Source: Maribellus maritimus
GTDB lineage: Bacteria; Bacteroidota; Bacteroidia; Bacteroidales; Prolixibacteraceae
Direction of reading: 5' to 3'
Length of the DNA stretch: 64,000 bases
Assembly: GCF_022267315.1 (NCBI RefSeq)
Contig: NZ_JAIKLE010000019.1
Span: forward strand, 62,001-126,000
This document shows, piece by piece, positions 53,622 through 63,290 of the stretch (positions within the stretch are counted from its first letter, which is position 1; every line of letters begins with the position of its first letter). The notes under the pieces were generated by a model, which saw only the letters and a program-made list of their open reading frames with translations, made no database searches and had not been told where the DNA came from. A program made the position numbers and the translations under genes.

Positions 53622-54794
53622 TTAACCAACAAGAAGGAATACGCCTGACAGGGGATGAACTTCTTTTGAAATTGATTTTGATTCTTTTCCCAAACTTTTT
53701 CCATTGTATATGTCAAGAACTTTTACTTTACCGTTTAACCCCAGTTTTTCAAGAGATATTTCAATTTTCCCGGTTTTTTCCGCATCACGATTAAGTAAAA
53801 GAACGGCTTTTTTTCCATTATTTAGCTTTTTCACCCAAACTTCTGTATTCCCTTCTTTTTGAATTCGCCGGCCTTGCTCTGTCGGATCCTGATTAACTGC
53901 AATGGCAATTTCGTTTGTGATTATCTCTTTTTCTTCCGGTGTCATATTTCGGGGATCGTTTCCAAGTATTAACGGAGAAGACATAATACACCACAGAGCA
54001 AAGTGTACTTTTTGTTCATCAATTGTTAATCCTTGTTCTCCTGTAGCCAACATATCGGGGTCATTCCAGTAGCCATTTCCGGCAAATTGAGCTGATTCAT
54101 TATTTGTTTCTGAAACACCCATCACGCTTAACGGAATACCATCAAAAACAGCTCCTTTTGAAACACGGGCTTTGATGTCGCCGGTAGTCCGGGCCATCTG
54201 ACCAACCTCGGGATACCAATCGCGCCACGTATAAGCACTGATACTTAAAACAATGTCTCTACCTGATTTTTCCAGAAGATTTTGCCACTTCTCATAGGTT
54301 TGTTCCAAAAGTTCTTCGTTCCATCCATCAGCATGTTTACATTTGTCGAGTTTGATAAAGTCTAAACCCCAGTCAACAAATTGTTGGATTTGAACTTCTT
54401 CATTTCCAAAACCTCCCACTGCATCGCCTCCACAGTCGTGTGTGCCTGGAACAGTGTGCAGTCCAAATTTTAATCCTCTTGAATGGGCATAATCGGCTAA
54501 AACTTTTATTCCGTGTGGAAACCTGTCAGGATTAGGTAAAAGCTCACCCTTTTCGGTAAGTTTTACATCTCTCCATCCGCCATCGATTACAAAATACTCG
54601 TAGCCTGCATCCAATAAACCTTCTTCAACAACGGCATCGATACATTCTCTGATAACATCTTCGTTGATGCCATATTTACCAAACCAGTTCCAACTGTTCC
54701 ATCCCATAGGGGGAGTTGGTGCAAGCAATTTTTCATTCTGTGAAAATGCCTGATGACTCAAAATGATAAGAATAAAAAAAACGATTTTTTTCAT
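53622..54794 (-). CDS. GH27 family alpha-galactosidase
   Basis: 390 residues with a signal peptide (FFILIILSHQAFSQ). The GH27 start is APTPPMGWNSWNWFGKYGIN, the nucleophile is Asp150 in FIKLDKCK and the acid/base is Asp244 in YWNDPDMLATGEQG. A C-terminal beta domain follows. It should remove terminal alpha-galactose (or in some subgroups beta-L-arabinopyranose). The CGGDAVGGFGN region differs from typical plant or human enzymes, so substrate is not certain. It lies after susD in the locus. Confidence 0.93.
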   Translation of the reverse strand: MKKIVFFILIILSHQAFSQNEKLLAPTPPMGWNSWNWFGKYGINEDVIRECIDAVVEEGLLDAGYEYFVIDGGWRDVKLTEKGELLPNPDRFPHGIKVLADYAHSRGLKFGLHTVPGTHDCGGDAVGGFGNEEVQIQQFVDWGLDFIKLDKCKHADGWNEELLEQTYEKWQNLLEKSGRDIVLSISAYTWRDWYPEVGQMARTTGDIKARVSKGAVFDGIPLSVMGVSETNNESAQFAGNGYWNDPDMLATGEQGLTIDEQKVHFALWCIMSSPLILGNDPRNMTPEEKEIITNEIAIAVNQDPTEQGRRIQKEGNTEVWVKKLNNGKKAVLLLNRDAEKTGKIEISLEKLGLNGKVKVLDIYNGKSLGKESKSISKEVHPLSGVFLLVG

Positions 54795-54813
54795 GATAAT
54801 ATTTCAAAAAAAA

Positions 54814-54887
54814 GCAGTCATTTTAGTCTGTGATTTTCAGGTTTATTGGTTTAGGCTATCCCTTTTCTCTCTGACTAAAATGACTGC
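54814..54887 (-). terminator. Long hairpin with T-tract between susD and the GH27 gene
   Basis: GCAGTCATTTTAGTC at 54814-54828 and its perfect reverse complement at 54873-54887 form a 15-pair stem around a 44-base loop. Read on the minus strand a run of eight T follows. It may terminate part of the susCD transcript and lower expression of the enzyme genes downstream. Confidence 0.75.
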
Positions 54888-54896
54888 GTTAAAAGA

Positions 54897-56549
54897 TTAA
54901 TCTAATAGTCCCGGGTTGATATTGGTTTCAGATTCGGGGATTGGCCAAACTTCGTCTTCTCCAATTCTGAATGCTTTATTATCTACCCACCATCTGTTAT
55001 GTCCGGTAGGATCTTCTACTGACCCTGTATTTTCGGCATCGGGAAATGAAGCTCCCCAAAAATCACCTTGCATGGTTTCGCCTAGTATGCCCCAGCGAAG
55101 GAGATCCCAGTAACGAATTCCCTCAAGTGCCAGTTCGATTCTTCTTTCTTTTCTGAGCATCGGGCGAAGCAGCTCCGGATTTGTTTCTGTAATTGGCGGC
55201 ATTTGAACCGATTCCCGGCCACGGGTTTGGTTAATGGTCATATCCAGTAAATTCTGAGTAATTGGGGTTCCTGCCTCAAGTTCTGCTTCGAGATAGCTTA
55301 GTAAAACTTCAGCATAACGAATAATAGGAAGATTACCTCCATAACCGGAACCTAAATCTCCCGAGAAATTCTCATCAAAAAATTTACGGAGTCCGTAACC
55401 TGTTCTTGTAGCCTGTTTTGAATAGGTTAACTGGTCAACTGAAGAATTATGGTCGGGATGACAATCGTAAACATTTCCTCCAAAAATACAACCGTCGTAA
55501 AGGAAAGTAGCGGCAAAACGAGGATCACGATTTTCGGCCATATTATGCGAATTGAAACGTGGATCATCATAAGAGAACGTGGTTCCGTCGGTAAAGTCGT
55601 ATTGGCTGGCCAAACTCTCTAACGGGTTTACAATGTGCCATCCACCTTTGTTCGCAGGGAGTGCATGTTGCGTTAAAGCATTGCCGGCTAATCCTTCATA
55701 ATACTGAACGCTAAAAATATTTTCAGCACTGGTTTCATTTGTTGTGTTAAAAATACTTGCATAGTCCGGATCAATAATATTATCGCCAAAATCGATTATT
55801 TGCTTGTATGTTGTGGCTGCATCAGAATATCTACCTTCTGAAAGGTATATTCTTCCTAAAAATGCTAATGCTGCTTGTTTGGAAGCTCTTCCAAATTCAG
55901 AAGCTGCCATGTCTTTATACCGGGGAAGATCTACAGCAGCTTCGCTAAACTCGGTAATTACAAAATTTACAATTTCAGATTTCGGGTTTTTTGTCACGGT
56001 GTTTGCTTCGTCAGGTGTTAATGTACTTTTTACCAGTGGGACGGAACCCCAAAACTGAGAAAGGTAAAAATACTGGCATGCACGGATAAATCTGGCTTCA
56101 GCAATCATCCTGTTTTTTGTTGTTTCGTCCATTTCGACACGACCTATATTTTCCAGGAAATCGTTGGCTATGGCAATTCGGATATATGAGCCTTGCCAGT
56201 AGGTTCTGATAACAGCGTTATTTGCCAATAATGTTCCGTTGGTTAAACGGTTTTGATTGGCGTTTTTACCCCTTCTGTCAAAAGCATTGTCTGTTGCATG
56301 TTCAAAAAATACCAGTCCGCAATAGGTCCACCAGTCGCTTGGGTTTACCTGGGTCCCATAGTTTATATTTCCTCTGTAAACACCTGTCAGCCCAATCATG
56401 GCATTGGCTTCATTTGTCCAAAAATTCTCCTTGTCAAACTGGTTCTTGGGATATTGTTCCAACTCATCGCTGCATGAGCTTATTCCTAGAAGTAAAGAAA
56501 TAAGTAAAATGCTCGTAAGTGTATTTTTAATTCTATTATATGTTTTCAT
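54897..56549 (-). CDS. SusD/RagB family nutrient-binding lipoprotein
   Basis: 550 residues. The lipoprotein signal ends at Cys26 (LLISLLLGISSC). The N-terminal helices with tetratricopeptide-like repeats (SKQAALAFLGRIYLSEGRYS) and the C-terminal RKERRIELALEGIRYWDLLRWG motif are diagnostic of SusD_RagB proteins. It sits on the cell surface, captures glycan fragments and lids the SusC pore. It follows susC by 27 bases. Confidence 0.96.
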   Translation of the reverse strand: MKTYNRIKNTLTSILLISLLLGISSCSDELEQYPKNQFDKENFWTNEANAMIGLTGVYRGNINYGTQVNPSDWWTYCGLVFFEHATDNAFDRRGKNANQNRLTNGTLLANNAVIRTYWQGSYIRIAIANDFLENIGRVEMDETTKNRMIAEARFIRACQYFYLSQFWGSVPLVKSTLTPDEANTVTKNPKSEIVNFVITEFSEAAVDLPRYKDMAASEFGRASKQAALAFLGRIYLSEGRYSDAATTYKQIIDFGDNIIDPDYASIFNTTNETSAENIFSVQYYEGLAGNALTQHALPANKGGWHIVNPLESLASQYDFTDGTTFSYDDPRFNSHNMAENRDPRFAATFLYDGCIFGGNVYDCHPDHNSSVDQLTYSKQATRTGYGLRKFFDENFSGDLGSGYGGNLPIIRYAEVLLSYLEAELEAGTPITQNLLDMTINQTRGRESVQMPPITETNPELLRPMLRKERRIELALEGIRYWDLLRWGILGETMQGDFWGASFPDAENTGSVEDPTGHNRWWVDNKAFRIGEDEVWPIPESETNINPGLLD

Positions 56550-56576
56550 TGTTATGATTTTTCGAAGTTTAATGAA

Positions 56577-59500
56577 TTAAAATTTAACATTTACTCCTAA
56601 AGTAAAAGTGGCCAGAATGGGATAGTAACTACCATTGGTATTAATTTCCGGGTCCCAGCCCTGACGGTACTTGTTAAATGAAAAAAGATTTTCTGCACTA
56701 CCATAAATTCTTAGATTACCTATGCGAGATGATTCAAGAATACGAGCAGGTAATGTATATCCAACCTGGAGGTTTTTTACTCGCAAGTAGGAGGCATCAA
56801 TAGTCCAGAAATCGGAAAGAACGGTATTGGGAGTACCACTGTTGCTAACAATTTCCAATCTTGGGTATTCCGGATGCCGAACCGGATTCTCCGGGTCGAA
56901 GCGACCGTCAATCTGCCATTGTTGAATGGTTCCTAAATTGTTAAATGCATACCCTACATAGCCATCTAAACGTCCTTTAACTCCGGCAACTCCTTGCAGG
57001 AACGCAGTAAAATCGAATTGTTTATACTGTGCAGAGAGGTTGAAAGAGAAAGTATATTTTGGAATTCTGGAACCAATAAAGGTTCTGTCATAGGTCGCAT
57101 CAACAACACCATCCGGTACACCATCCGGGCCACTAATATCTTTGTAACGAATGTCTCCGGGTTCCGGATTTGGTGTAACTTTTGATTGGTCAGCCCAGTC
57201 CGTAATATCTTCTTCTGAAATAAATACACCATCAGACTTGTATCCGTAATACATTTGCATCGGATATCCGATAAAAAGATCGCTGCCGTTTCCAATCATT
57301 CCGTTGGGTTGCTCAACATTTCCTAAGCCAAGGGTTGCAACTTCGTTGTTTATTATCGAGAGATTTGAGTTTATTTGGTAACTAAAGTCTCCAACAGTAT
57401 TCATATGGCCCAATTCAAACTCCCACCCTGTATTTTTTACTTCACCAGTGTTGGTTTCGCTAATTCCAACACCTAAGATTGAACTTACGCTTGATGATGG
57501 TTGGTAAAGAATGTCATAAGTGAATCGATCAAAATATGTTAAATTGAAGGTAAGCTTATTATCAAAAAAGCCTGATTCAAAGCCGAAATCTTTTGTCTCG
57601 GTCGTTTCCCAGTGTATCGTTGGATCTTTATATGTTCTGTAAGCTGCGCCATTCGCAATCCCTGTTCCAAACGGATAATTTCTTCCGGTTACGAGGGTTG
57701 ACTGGTAAGGATAGTTTCCAATATTTTGGTTTCCAAGAATACCCCATGAGGCTTTCAGTTTCAGGTTCGAGACCCATGGCGCAGCTTCTTTAAAGAAACT
57801 TTCTTCAGTAACGCGCCAGCCGGCGGCTAATGATGGGAATGTCCCGTATTTTTGATTTTCAGGGAAACGGGAAGAACCATCGTGACGTACCGTGGCTTCA
57901 AACAAATACTTGTGATTGTAATGATATTTTAATCGCCCGAATAACGATTGAATGGCCCATTCAATATCATTCCCATAAACCTCCTGATTGTCTACTCCAC
58001 CCATACTCATAACCGTATAGTCGTTACTTGGGAAATTAATTCTGGTTCCGTTGAAGTTTTCAGTCTTCTCGTCTTCGAAGGAATATCCAGCCAGGGCTTT
58101 AATATAATGTCCGTTAATTTCTTTTGAATATTCAGCAAAAAATTGCATAGTTTTGAATACCACGTTGTTTTTATATTGGTTAAGTGTTGCCAACGGTAGA
58201 GTTAAAGAGGGATTTAGTACTTGTGAGGCCCGATAATGACGGCCTTCCCCCAGTGTAAAGTTGTAACCACCTACAGCCGAGACGACCAAATCTTTGTATG
58301 GTGTCCAGTCAAGACGTGAATTTACACTTGCTTTAGTTGTAGGTCGGTTGTAATACCCTTTTGAAGCCAGCCATGATACAGGTGTACCTGCACTTTCGGG
58401 ACCTCCTCCAAAATCGCCATTTGATGCCTGGCCAAGATAAACAGCAGGATACCGTACAGCTACAACTACTATTCCTTCCATTTCAGAAGGAGTTCTGTTG
58501 GCTGTAGTTGTTGGTTCATTGGCTTCCTCAAGAGAGCCGGCAACTCGAGTAGTAAGTTTTAAGGTTGGAGCCAACTCACTTTCAAGATTGAATCTGAAAT
58601 TATACCTTTTATAGTAGTTATTTTCTACGAGTCCTTTTTCATCTAAATATCCCACAGAAAGGAAATACTGGTTTGATTTCTGTCCTCCTGTAATGGAAAT
58701 ATCATGCCCGGTTTGTACTCCATCTCTTGAAAAAGTTTCTTTCAGAAAATTTGTATTTGGATAATTGTCGGGGTCACTTTGCGATTTGTATTTTGCGATA
58801 TCCTCGGCAGAATAAGTCTCGGTTCCGTTGGCAATATTAAACATCTCTGCGTATTCCCATGACGTAGCTAAATCAGGAAATTCAGTAGCTTTCGAAACAC
58901 CATAATATCCGTTGTAGCTAACGCTGATTTTTCCTTCCTTTCCTTTTTTTGTTGTGATAAGGATTACTCCGTTGGCAGAGCGTGCACCATAAATGGCCGC
59001 TGATGACGCATCTTTCAAAACTGAAATCGATTCAATATCATTGGGGTTGATTTCATTCATTGAGCCAGGTATTCCATCAACCAGTATAAGCGGATTAGGT
59101 GTTGCACCAAAGGAGCCTTCCCCACGGATTCTTATTGTTCCATCGTTAAAACCCGGTTTCCCGGAACGCTGAATAACCGTTACCCCCGACATTTGCCCTG
59201 TAATGGCATTGGACAAGCTTGATATCGGACGGTTTTCCAGGCTTTCAGAAGTGACCTGAGAAACAGAGCCAATTACATTTACTCTTCGTTCTGTACCATA
59301 ACCAATAGCAACCACCTCTTCAATACCAATTGAACTCACCTGCAAGGTAACGTTGATAGCTGTTTGGTTCTCAACTACTATTTCCTGGGCTTCCATACCC
59401 ACAAAAGAAAACACCAGAGTAGCTCCCTGTGGTACGTTGTTTAAAGAATACACCCCATCGGCATTTGTTACGGTTCCCTGAGTTGTTCCTTTAACCATTA

Positions 59501-59960
59501 CTGTAACACCGGGAAGAGGCATGTTTGAGTTGTCTGTCACTTTCCCGCTGATTTCTTTTTCCTGGCGAACATTTCCTTTTGAGTTGGCATTGCCTGCAGA
59601 AAGTACGATTTGTCGGTCTACGATAGTGTACTTAATGTTTGTCTCTTCAAAAAGAATGTCTAGAACTTCATCAATCTTTTTGTTTTTAAGATTAATGCTT
59701 ACTTCACGGTCGACCTTTACAATTTTACTGTTGTACAGAAAATAGAACTCAGATTGGTCCTCAATGTTGGAAAGTACCTCCTGTACCGTAGTATTTTCCA
59801 TGTTAAGGTTTAGTTTTGTTACCTGAGAATAGCCGTTTAAAGCCAAACTCTGTACGGTTGCAAGTAGCAGGACAAAAAAAGTAAGCCTCATACTTCTAAA
59901 TGTTTTGCTGACCCAAAGATTTTTTAAATCAGGCCAATGGTTACCACAAATTTTTTTCAT
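56577..59960 (-). CDS. SusC/RagA TonB-linked outer-membrane transporter
   Basis: 1127 residues from the ATG at 59960, which gives KKICGNHWPDLKNLWVSKTF ahead of the signal peptide; 31 further codons are open upstream. After the signal comes an STN secretin-like domain (LNLNMENTTVQEVLSNIEDQ) that contacts an anti-sigma factor, then a carboxypeptidase-like domain (ISGKVTDNSNMPLPGVTVMV), a TonB plug with SSAAIYGARSANGVILITTK and a 22-strand barrel. It imports oligosaccharides. The STN domain and the adjacent FecR/sigma pair indicate trans-envelope signalling. Confidence 0.96.
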   Translation of the reverse strand: MKKICGNHWPDLKNLWVSKTFRSMRLTFFVLLLATVQSLALNGYSQVTKLNLNMENTTVQEVLSNIEDQSEFYFLYNSKIVKVDREVSINLKNKKIDEVLDILFEETNIKYTIVDRQIVLSAGNANSKGNVRQEKEISGKVTDNSNMPLPGVTVMVKGTTQGTVTNADGVYSLNNVPQGATLVFSFVGMEAQEIVVENQTAINVTLQVSSIGIEEVVAIGYGTERRVNVIGSVSQVTSESLENRPISSLSNAITGQMSGVTVIQRSGKPGFNDGTIRIRGEGSFGATPNPLILVDGIPGSMNEINPNDIESISVLKDASSAAIYGARSANGVILITTKKGKEGKISVSYNGYYGVSKATEFPDLATSWEYAEMFNIANGTETYSAEDIAKYKSQSDPDNYPNTNFLKETFSRDGVQTGHDISITGGQKSNQYFLSVGYLDEKGLVENNYYKRYNFRFNLESELAPTLKLTTRVAGSLEEANEPTTTANRTPSEMEGIVVVAVRYPAVYLGQASNGDFGGGPESAGTPVSWLASKGYYNRPTTKASVNSRLDWTPYKDLVVSAVGGYNFTLGEGRHYRASQVLNPSLTLPLATLNQYKNNVVFKTMQFFAEYSKEINGHYIKALAGYSFEDEKTENFNGTRINFPSNDYTVMSMGGVDNQEVYGNDIEWAIQSLFGRLKYHYNHKYLFEATVRHDGSSRFPENQKYGTFPSLAAGWRVTEESFFKEAAPWVSNLKLKASWGILGNQNIGNYPYQSTLVTGRNYPFGTGIANGAAYRTYKDPTIHWETTETKDFGFESGFFDNKLTFNLTYFDRFTYDILYQPSSSVSSILGVGISETNTGEVKNTGWEFELGHMNTVGDFSYQINSNLSIINNEVATLGLGNVEQPNGMIGNGSDLFIGYPMQMYYGYKSDGVFISEEDITDWADQSKVTPNPEPGDIRYKDISGPDGVPDGVVDATYDRTFIGSRIPKYTFSFNLSAQYKQFDFTAFLQGVAGVKGRLDGYVGYAFNNLGTIQQWQIDGRFDPENPVRHPEYPRLEIVSNSGTPNTVLSDFWTIDASYLRVKNLQVGYTLPARILESSRIGNLRIYGSAENLFSFNKYRQGWDPEINTNGSYYPILATFTLGVNVKF

Positions 59961-60036
59961 AAGTTTACTTTGCTTTAGAATTAATAATTTTAAATGTTGC
60001 CTTTTCTTTCGGCCAAGAGAGAGAAGACAAAAATGT

Positions 60037-60064
60037 AAAGGGAGGCAGGCCAATGCTTCCCTTT
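60037..60064 (-). repeat. Hairpin between fecR and susC
   Basis: AAAGGGA at 60037-60043 and TCCCTTT at 60058-60064, extended by a GC/GC pair, starting 7 bases after the FecR stop on the minus strand. A short T run follows, so partial termination between the regulator and transporter genes is possible. Confidence 0.55.
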
Positions 60065-60070
60065 GTTCTT

Positions 60071-61102
60071 TTATTTTTGAATTATTTCAATTTCCATTTT
60101 GCTAAAAGTTTGATCATTTTTCTTATGTCTTTTAATGATTTTATATTCAATCGGGGCAGATATTTTTAATAAATCGAGAATTTGATTTAACGATTCATCT
60201 TCGAATGTTCCGGTGTAAACATAGTCTGTTAAGTCGTTGCCTGTTAGCTTGATGTCTACATTAAACCAATGGTTCAATCTTTTAACAACCTGCGGCATCG
60301 GATCATTCCTAAACATTAAAATGCCATCCTTCCAGGATATGTATTTGTCTACATCCACATTTTCAATGGAAATCCGATCCTGACTGACGATATAGTTTGC
60401 TTTTTCTCCCGGTTTTAAGCGAATAATATTTTCTTTGGATTTACCGTATTTCCCCGAAAACAAATTTATACTTCCTGAAACCAGAACAATTTCAGTTAAA
60501 TTTTCATTGGAATAGTTGGACGCTTTAAATTGAGTTCCTGTTACCTCAATGTTAATTTTCCCGGTATTGACAATAAATGGTTTCTTTTTGTTTTCAGCAA
60601 CCTCAAAATACGCTTCTCCATGTAATGTTACGTTACGCAAATTGCCGCTAAAGGTAGCCGGAAAACTAAGGCTCGTTTTTGAATTGAGATAAACTTTTGT
60701 ACCATCAGGAAGGATATATTCTGAACGCATTCCTGCCGGTGAGGTTACTGTAAATAACCGGTCGTCTTTTACCGCTGAAATGTCTTGCTTTTTGAGGGCA
60801 AAATATAATGTCGAGATTATTAACGGAAGAATCAGAATTGCAGCAATTTTTTGAATGATTGTGAGAATGTTTTTGTTTTGCCGCTCTATTTTTGCATTTA
60901 CTTGTTGCAATGCCTTTTCAGAATCGTACTTTTTCATGGTTTGGAGTAGTGTAATTCCTTGCCAGGCTTTCTCCGATTCTTTAAATATTTTTTGATTCTT
61001 GTCAGAAGATTCTTTCCAGACTTCTACCTTTAATTTGTCTTTTTCGGATAAATTTCCGTCGAAATATAAAGGCAGTATTTCTTCTATTTCAGACTTGTTC
61101 AT
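60071..61102 (-). CDS. FecR family anti-sigma factor
   Basis: 343 residues. A cytoplasmic N-terminal domain (LPLYFDGNLSEKDKLKVEVW) binds the sigma factor, a single membrane span (IAAILILPLIISTLYFALKK) follows, then a periplasmic FecR domain with SPAGMRSEYILPDGTKVYLN and FEVAENKKKPFIVNTGKINI, and a C-terminal DUF4974-like end (MPQVVKRLNHWFNVDIKLTG). It lies between the ECF sigma gene and susC, and should hold the sigma factor until SusC signals. Confidence 0.95.
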   Translation of the reverse strand: MNKSEIEEILPLYFDGNLSEKDKLKVEVWKESSDKNQKIFKESEKAWQGITLLQTMKKYDSEKALQQVNAKIERQNKNILTIIQKIAAILILPLIISTLYFALKKQDISAVKDDRLFTVTSPAGMRSEYILPDGTKVYLNSKTSLSFPATFSGNLRNVTLHGEAYFEVAENKKKPFIVNTGKINIEVTGTQFKASNYSNENLTEIVLVSGSINLFSGKYGKSKENIIRLKPGEKANYIVSQDRISIENVDVDKYISWKDGILMFRNDPMPQVVKRLNHWFNVDIKLTGNDLTDYVYTGTFEDESLNQILDLLKISAPIEYKIIKRHKKNDQTFSKMEIEIIQK

Positions 61103-61185
61103 TCAGCTTACATTAAAGGGTATATACCCTCGGTTTTGAAAATTAGACGCTTCAGCGATCAAATACACATACGTAATTTTCAAAT

Positions 61186-61773
61186 TTATTTTAAAAGAAA
61201 GTATATCAGGAAAATAGGAAGGAATGGTTTTAGTTTGCAGCGTAAACTTTTTAGAGCATTACTAATCTGAAGTTCAACGGTTCGTTTCGAGATTTCAAGT
61301 TTATCCGCGATTTCCTGGTTTTTTAACCCTTCAAAACGACTTAACACAAAAATTTCTCTGCAGCGGGGGGGGAGCTTTTGTAAACAATCCTCGATAACCC
61401 GGGTTAACTCCGATTCGGCAAACCAATAAGTTGATAGATTTTCAGCAAGATCTGTTGAGTTTGCAAGTACATTTATTTTTTTTGCCTTCGTTTTTTCGCG
61501 TTTTATAAAATCTAAGGAACGGTTTTTAACAGAGGTAAAAAGATAATTTTTTAGCGAGGACGAAATTATAAATTGTTCATTTTTTGTCCAGAGCGTTACA
61601 AATAAATCCTGAACGATGTCTTCTGCAGCTTCCTCATTACCTGTTATTTTCTCGGAAAAAGCACACAAGCCACTATAGTAGTAATGAAAAATAAAATCGA
61701 AAACAATTTTATTTTGAGACTTGATTCCATTTATGAGAAAAGATTCATCCAAGGCATTAGGTTTAGCCGGCAA
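61186..61773 (-). CDS. ECF sigma-70 factor (Bacteroidota PUL type)
   Basis: 195 residues in the widest frame. Sigma region 2 is seen in EAAEDIVQDLFVTLWTKN and region 4 in LPPRCREIFVLSRFEGLKNQ and IADKLEISKRTVELQISNAL. No ATG occurs in the frame, so translation must begin at a non-ATG codon: TTG at 61773 or, better placed after a TATTTTTG promoter-like box at 61771-61778, TTG at 61752. It drives susC, and perhaps its own, transcription when FecR releases it. Confidence 0.92.
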   Translation of the reverse strand: MPAKPNALDESFLINGIKSQNKIVFDFIFHYYYSGLCAFSEKITGNEEAAEDIVQDLFVTLWTKNEQFIISSSLKNYLFTSVKNRSLDFIKREKTKAKKINVLANSTDLAENLSTYWFAESELTRVIEDCLQKLPPRCREIFVLSRFEGLKNQEIADKLEISKRTVELQISNALKSLRCKLKPFLPIFLIYFLLK

Positions 61774-61818
61774 AAATAGCGATTTATGTTTTTAAAAAAA
61801 CATGTTATAAATCAAAAA

Positions 61819-61841
61819 GCCCTGACGACATACGTCAGGGC
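61819..61841 (-). terminator. Intrinsic terminator of the TolC/adaptor unit
   Basis: A perfect 9-pair stem (GCCCTGACG with CGTCAGGGC) around ACATA. On the minus strand TTTTT follows. It lies about 60 bases after the TolC stop. Confidence 0.93.
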
Positions 61842-61901
61842 ACAAAAAACAATGTTCAAGCATGATAGTCTGGAGAAGTGTTTCTCCGCCATCTAATAAG
61901 G

Positions 61902-63233
61902 TTACAATTCAATTGGAATTCCGTTATAAAAGTCAAGTATTTTTGTTCTGAAGATATATTCGTATCTGGCCTGTAGCAATTCCGACTGAGCTACGGTCAG
62001 GTTATTTTTGCTTTGATTATATTCAACCGAGTTTACCATTCCGACATTAAATTTTTCTTCGGTGTATCTGAAAGCTTCTTCCGTTGATTTCACCGCTTTT
62101 TCACTGGAAACATAGCGGTTTAATGCAGCTAATGCGTTGGTATAAGCCTGCTCAATATCTTTTCTTAATACGTTTCTGGCCGATTGTAAACGGTATTCAT
62201 AATCGGCAACCTGTAGTTTGGCATTTGAGATACCGTTTTTTATCTGGAATTTATTAAAAATCGGGATACTAAGATTTAATCCCATACCATACCTGCTGTT
62301 TGATTTTAACTGATCATCAAAGGATTTCTGCGGCAGATCCGAGTTCATAATCTCATAATACTGATTGTTGTAATTAAGCCCCAGACTCAGTGAAGGATAT
62401 CGGTTGCCTTTTGCGATTTCAAGTTGTTTGCGGGCACTTTCCACCCGCAGTTGCGATGCTTTAATTTCAGGCCTTACGTTAATGGCATTCTTAAAAACAT
62501 CGTAGGAGTTTGCCATGGTAACATTGGCTTTAATTTCAGGTAATTTGGGAACTTCGACCTTGAAACTTTCCGATATGGGAAGTTCCAGTAACTGATAAAG
62601 TGTAAGGTAGGCCAGTTGAACGCTGTTCTCACGGTTTACCAAAGTTAATTCTTCTTGTGCCAGTTGTGCTTCAATTTCGAGCAATGCACCGCGGGCCAGA
62701 CTTCCAGCATCAACCAATTGTTGTGTGCGATTAATTTGTTGCTGAGTAACTTCAATTTGGGCGTTGGAAACCTCTACCAGTTCTTCAGCAAAAAGAATCT
62801 CCAGATATGAGGCAGCAATATTCAGAACTAAATCATCTTTTGCTTTTTCAAAGTCCTGCATTGTTGCCTGAAAATCCAGTTCATACTGGTCGATGGTATT
62901 TTGAAGCGTTAGTCCATTAAACAGTGTAAGGTTTGATGATAAATATCCGTTTAACTGAGTTGAGTTTACGCTTTCATAAACATTATCGGCATTTAATGAA
63001 CGCCCAAAGCTGTAGTTGTTTGATAAATTTGCGTTGAGGTTGGGAAGACGGTCTGATTTTGCCTGACTAACCTGGTTCTGGTAATACTGGTTATTTAATT
63101 TTTGTTGTTGTATCTGGATGTTGTTTTCCAGAGCGTAGTCGATACATTTTTGCAACGACCATGAGCTTTGTGCAAAAGTTGTTGTCGAAAAATTTAATAA
63201 TAGTCCTAAAAATAAGGCAAAAAGATTCTTCAT
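61902..63233 (-). CDS. TolC family outer-membrane efflux protein
   Basis: 443 residues with a signal peptide (LFALFLGLLLNFSTTTFAQ). Two OEP repeats can be seen, each with a long helical hairpin and barrel strands (WSLQKCIDYALENNIQIQQQ at the start; a second repeat from about residue 240, FKNAINVRPEIKASQL). It forms the trimeric outer-membrane channel of a tripartite pump. It follows the adaptor gene by 57 bases and ends on a terminator. Confidence 0.95.
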   Translation of the reverse strand: MKNLFALFLGLLLNFSTTTFAQSSWSLQKCIDYALENNIQIQQQKLNNQYYQNQVSQAKSDRLPNLNANLSNNYSFGRSLNADNVYESVNSTQLNGYLSSNLTLFNGLTLQNTIDQYELDFQATMQDFEKAKDDLVLNIAASYLEILFAEELVEVSNAQIEVTQQQINRTQQLVDAGSLARGALLEIEAQLAQEELTLVNRENSVQLAYLTLYQLLELPISESFKVEVPKLPEIKANVTMANSYDVFKNAINVRPEIKASQLRVESARKQLEIAKGNRYPSLSLGLNYNNQYYEIMNSDLPQKSFDDQLKSNSRYGMGLNLSIPIFNKFQIKNGISNAKLQVADYEYRLQSARNVLRKDIEQAYTNALAALNRYVSSEKAVKSTEEAFRYTEEKFNVGMVNSVEYNQSKNNLTVAQSELLQARYEYIFRTKILDFYNGIPIEL

Positions 63234-63290
63234 TTTATTTTGTTTTTTGTTTAAAAGCGAATTTACATAAAGCCAAATTAAAACCCTAAA

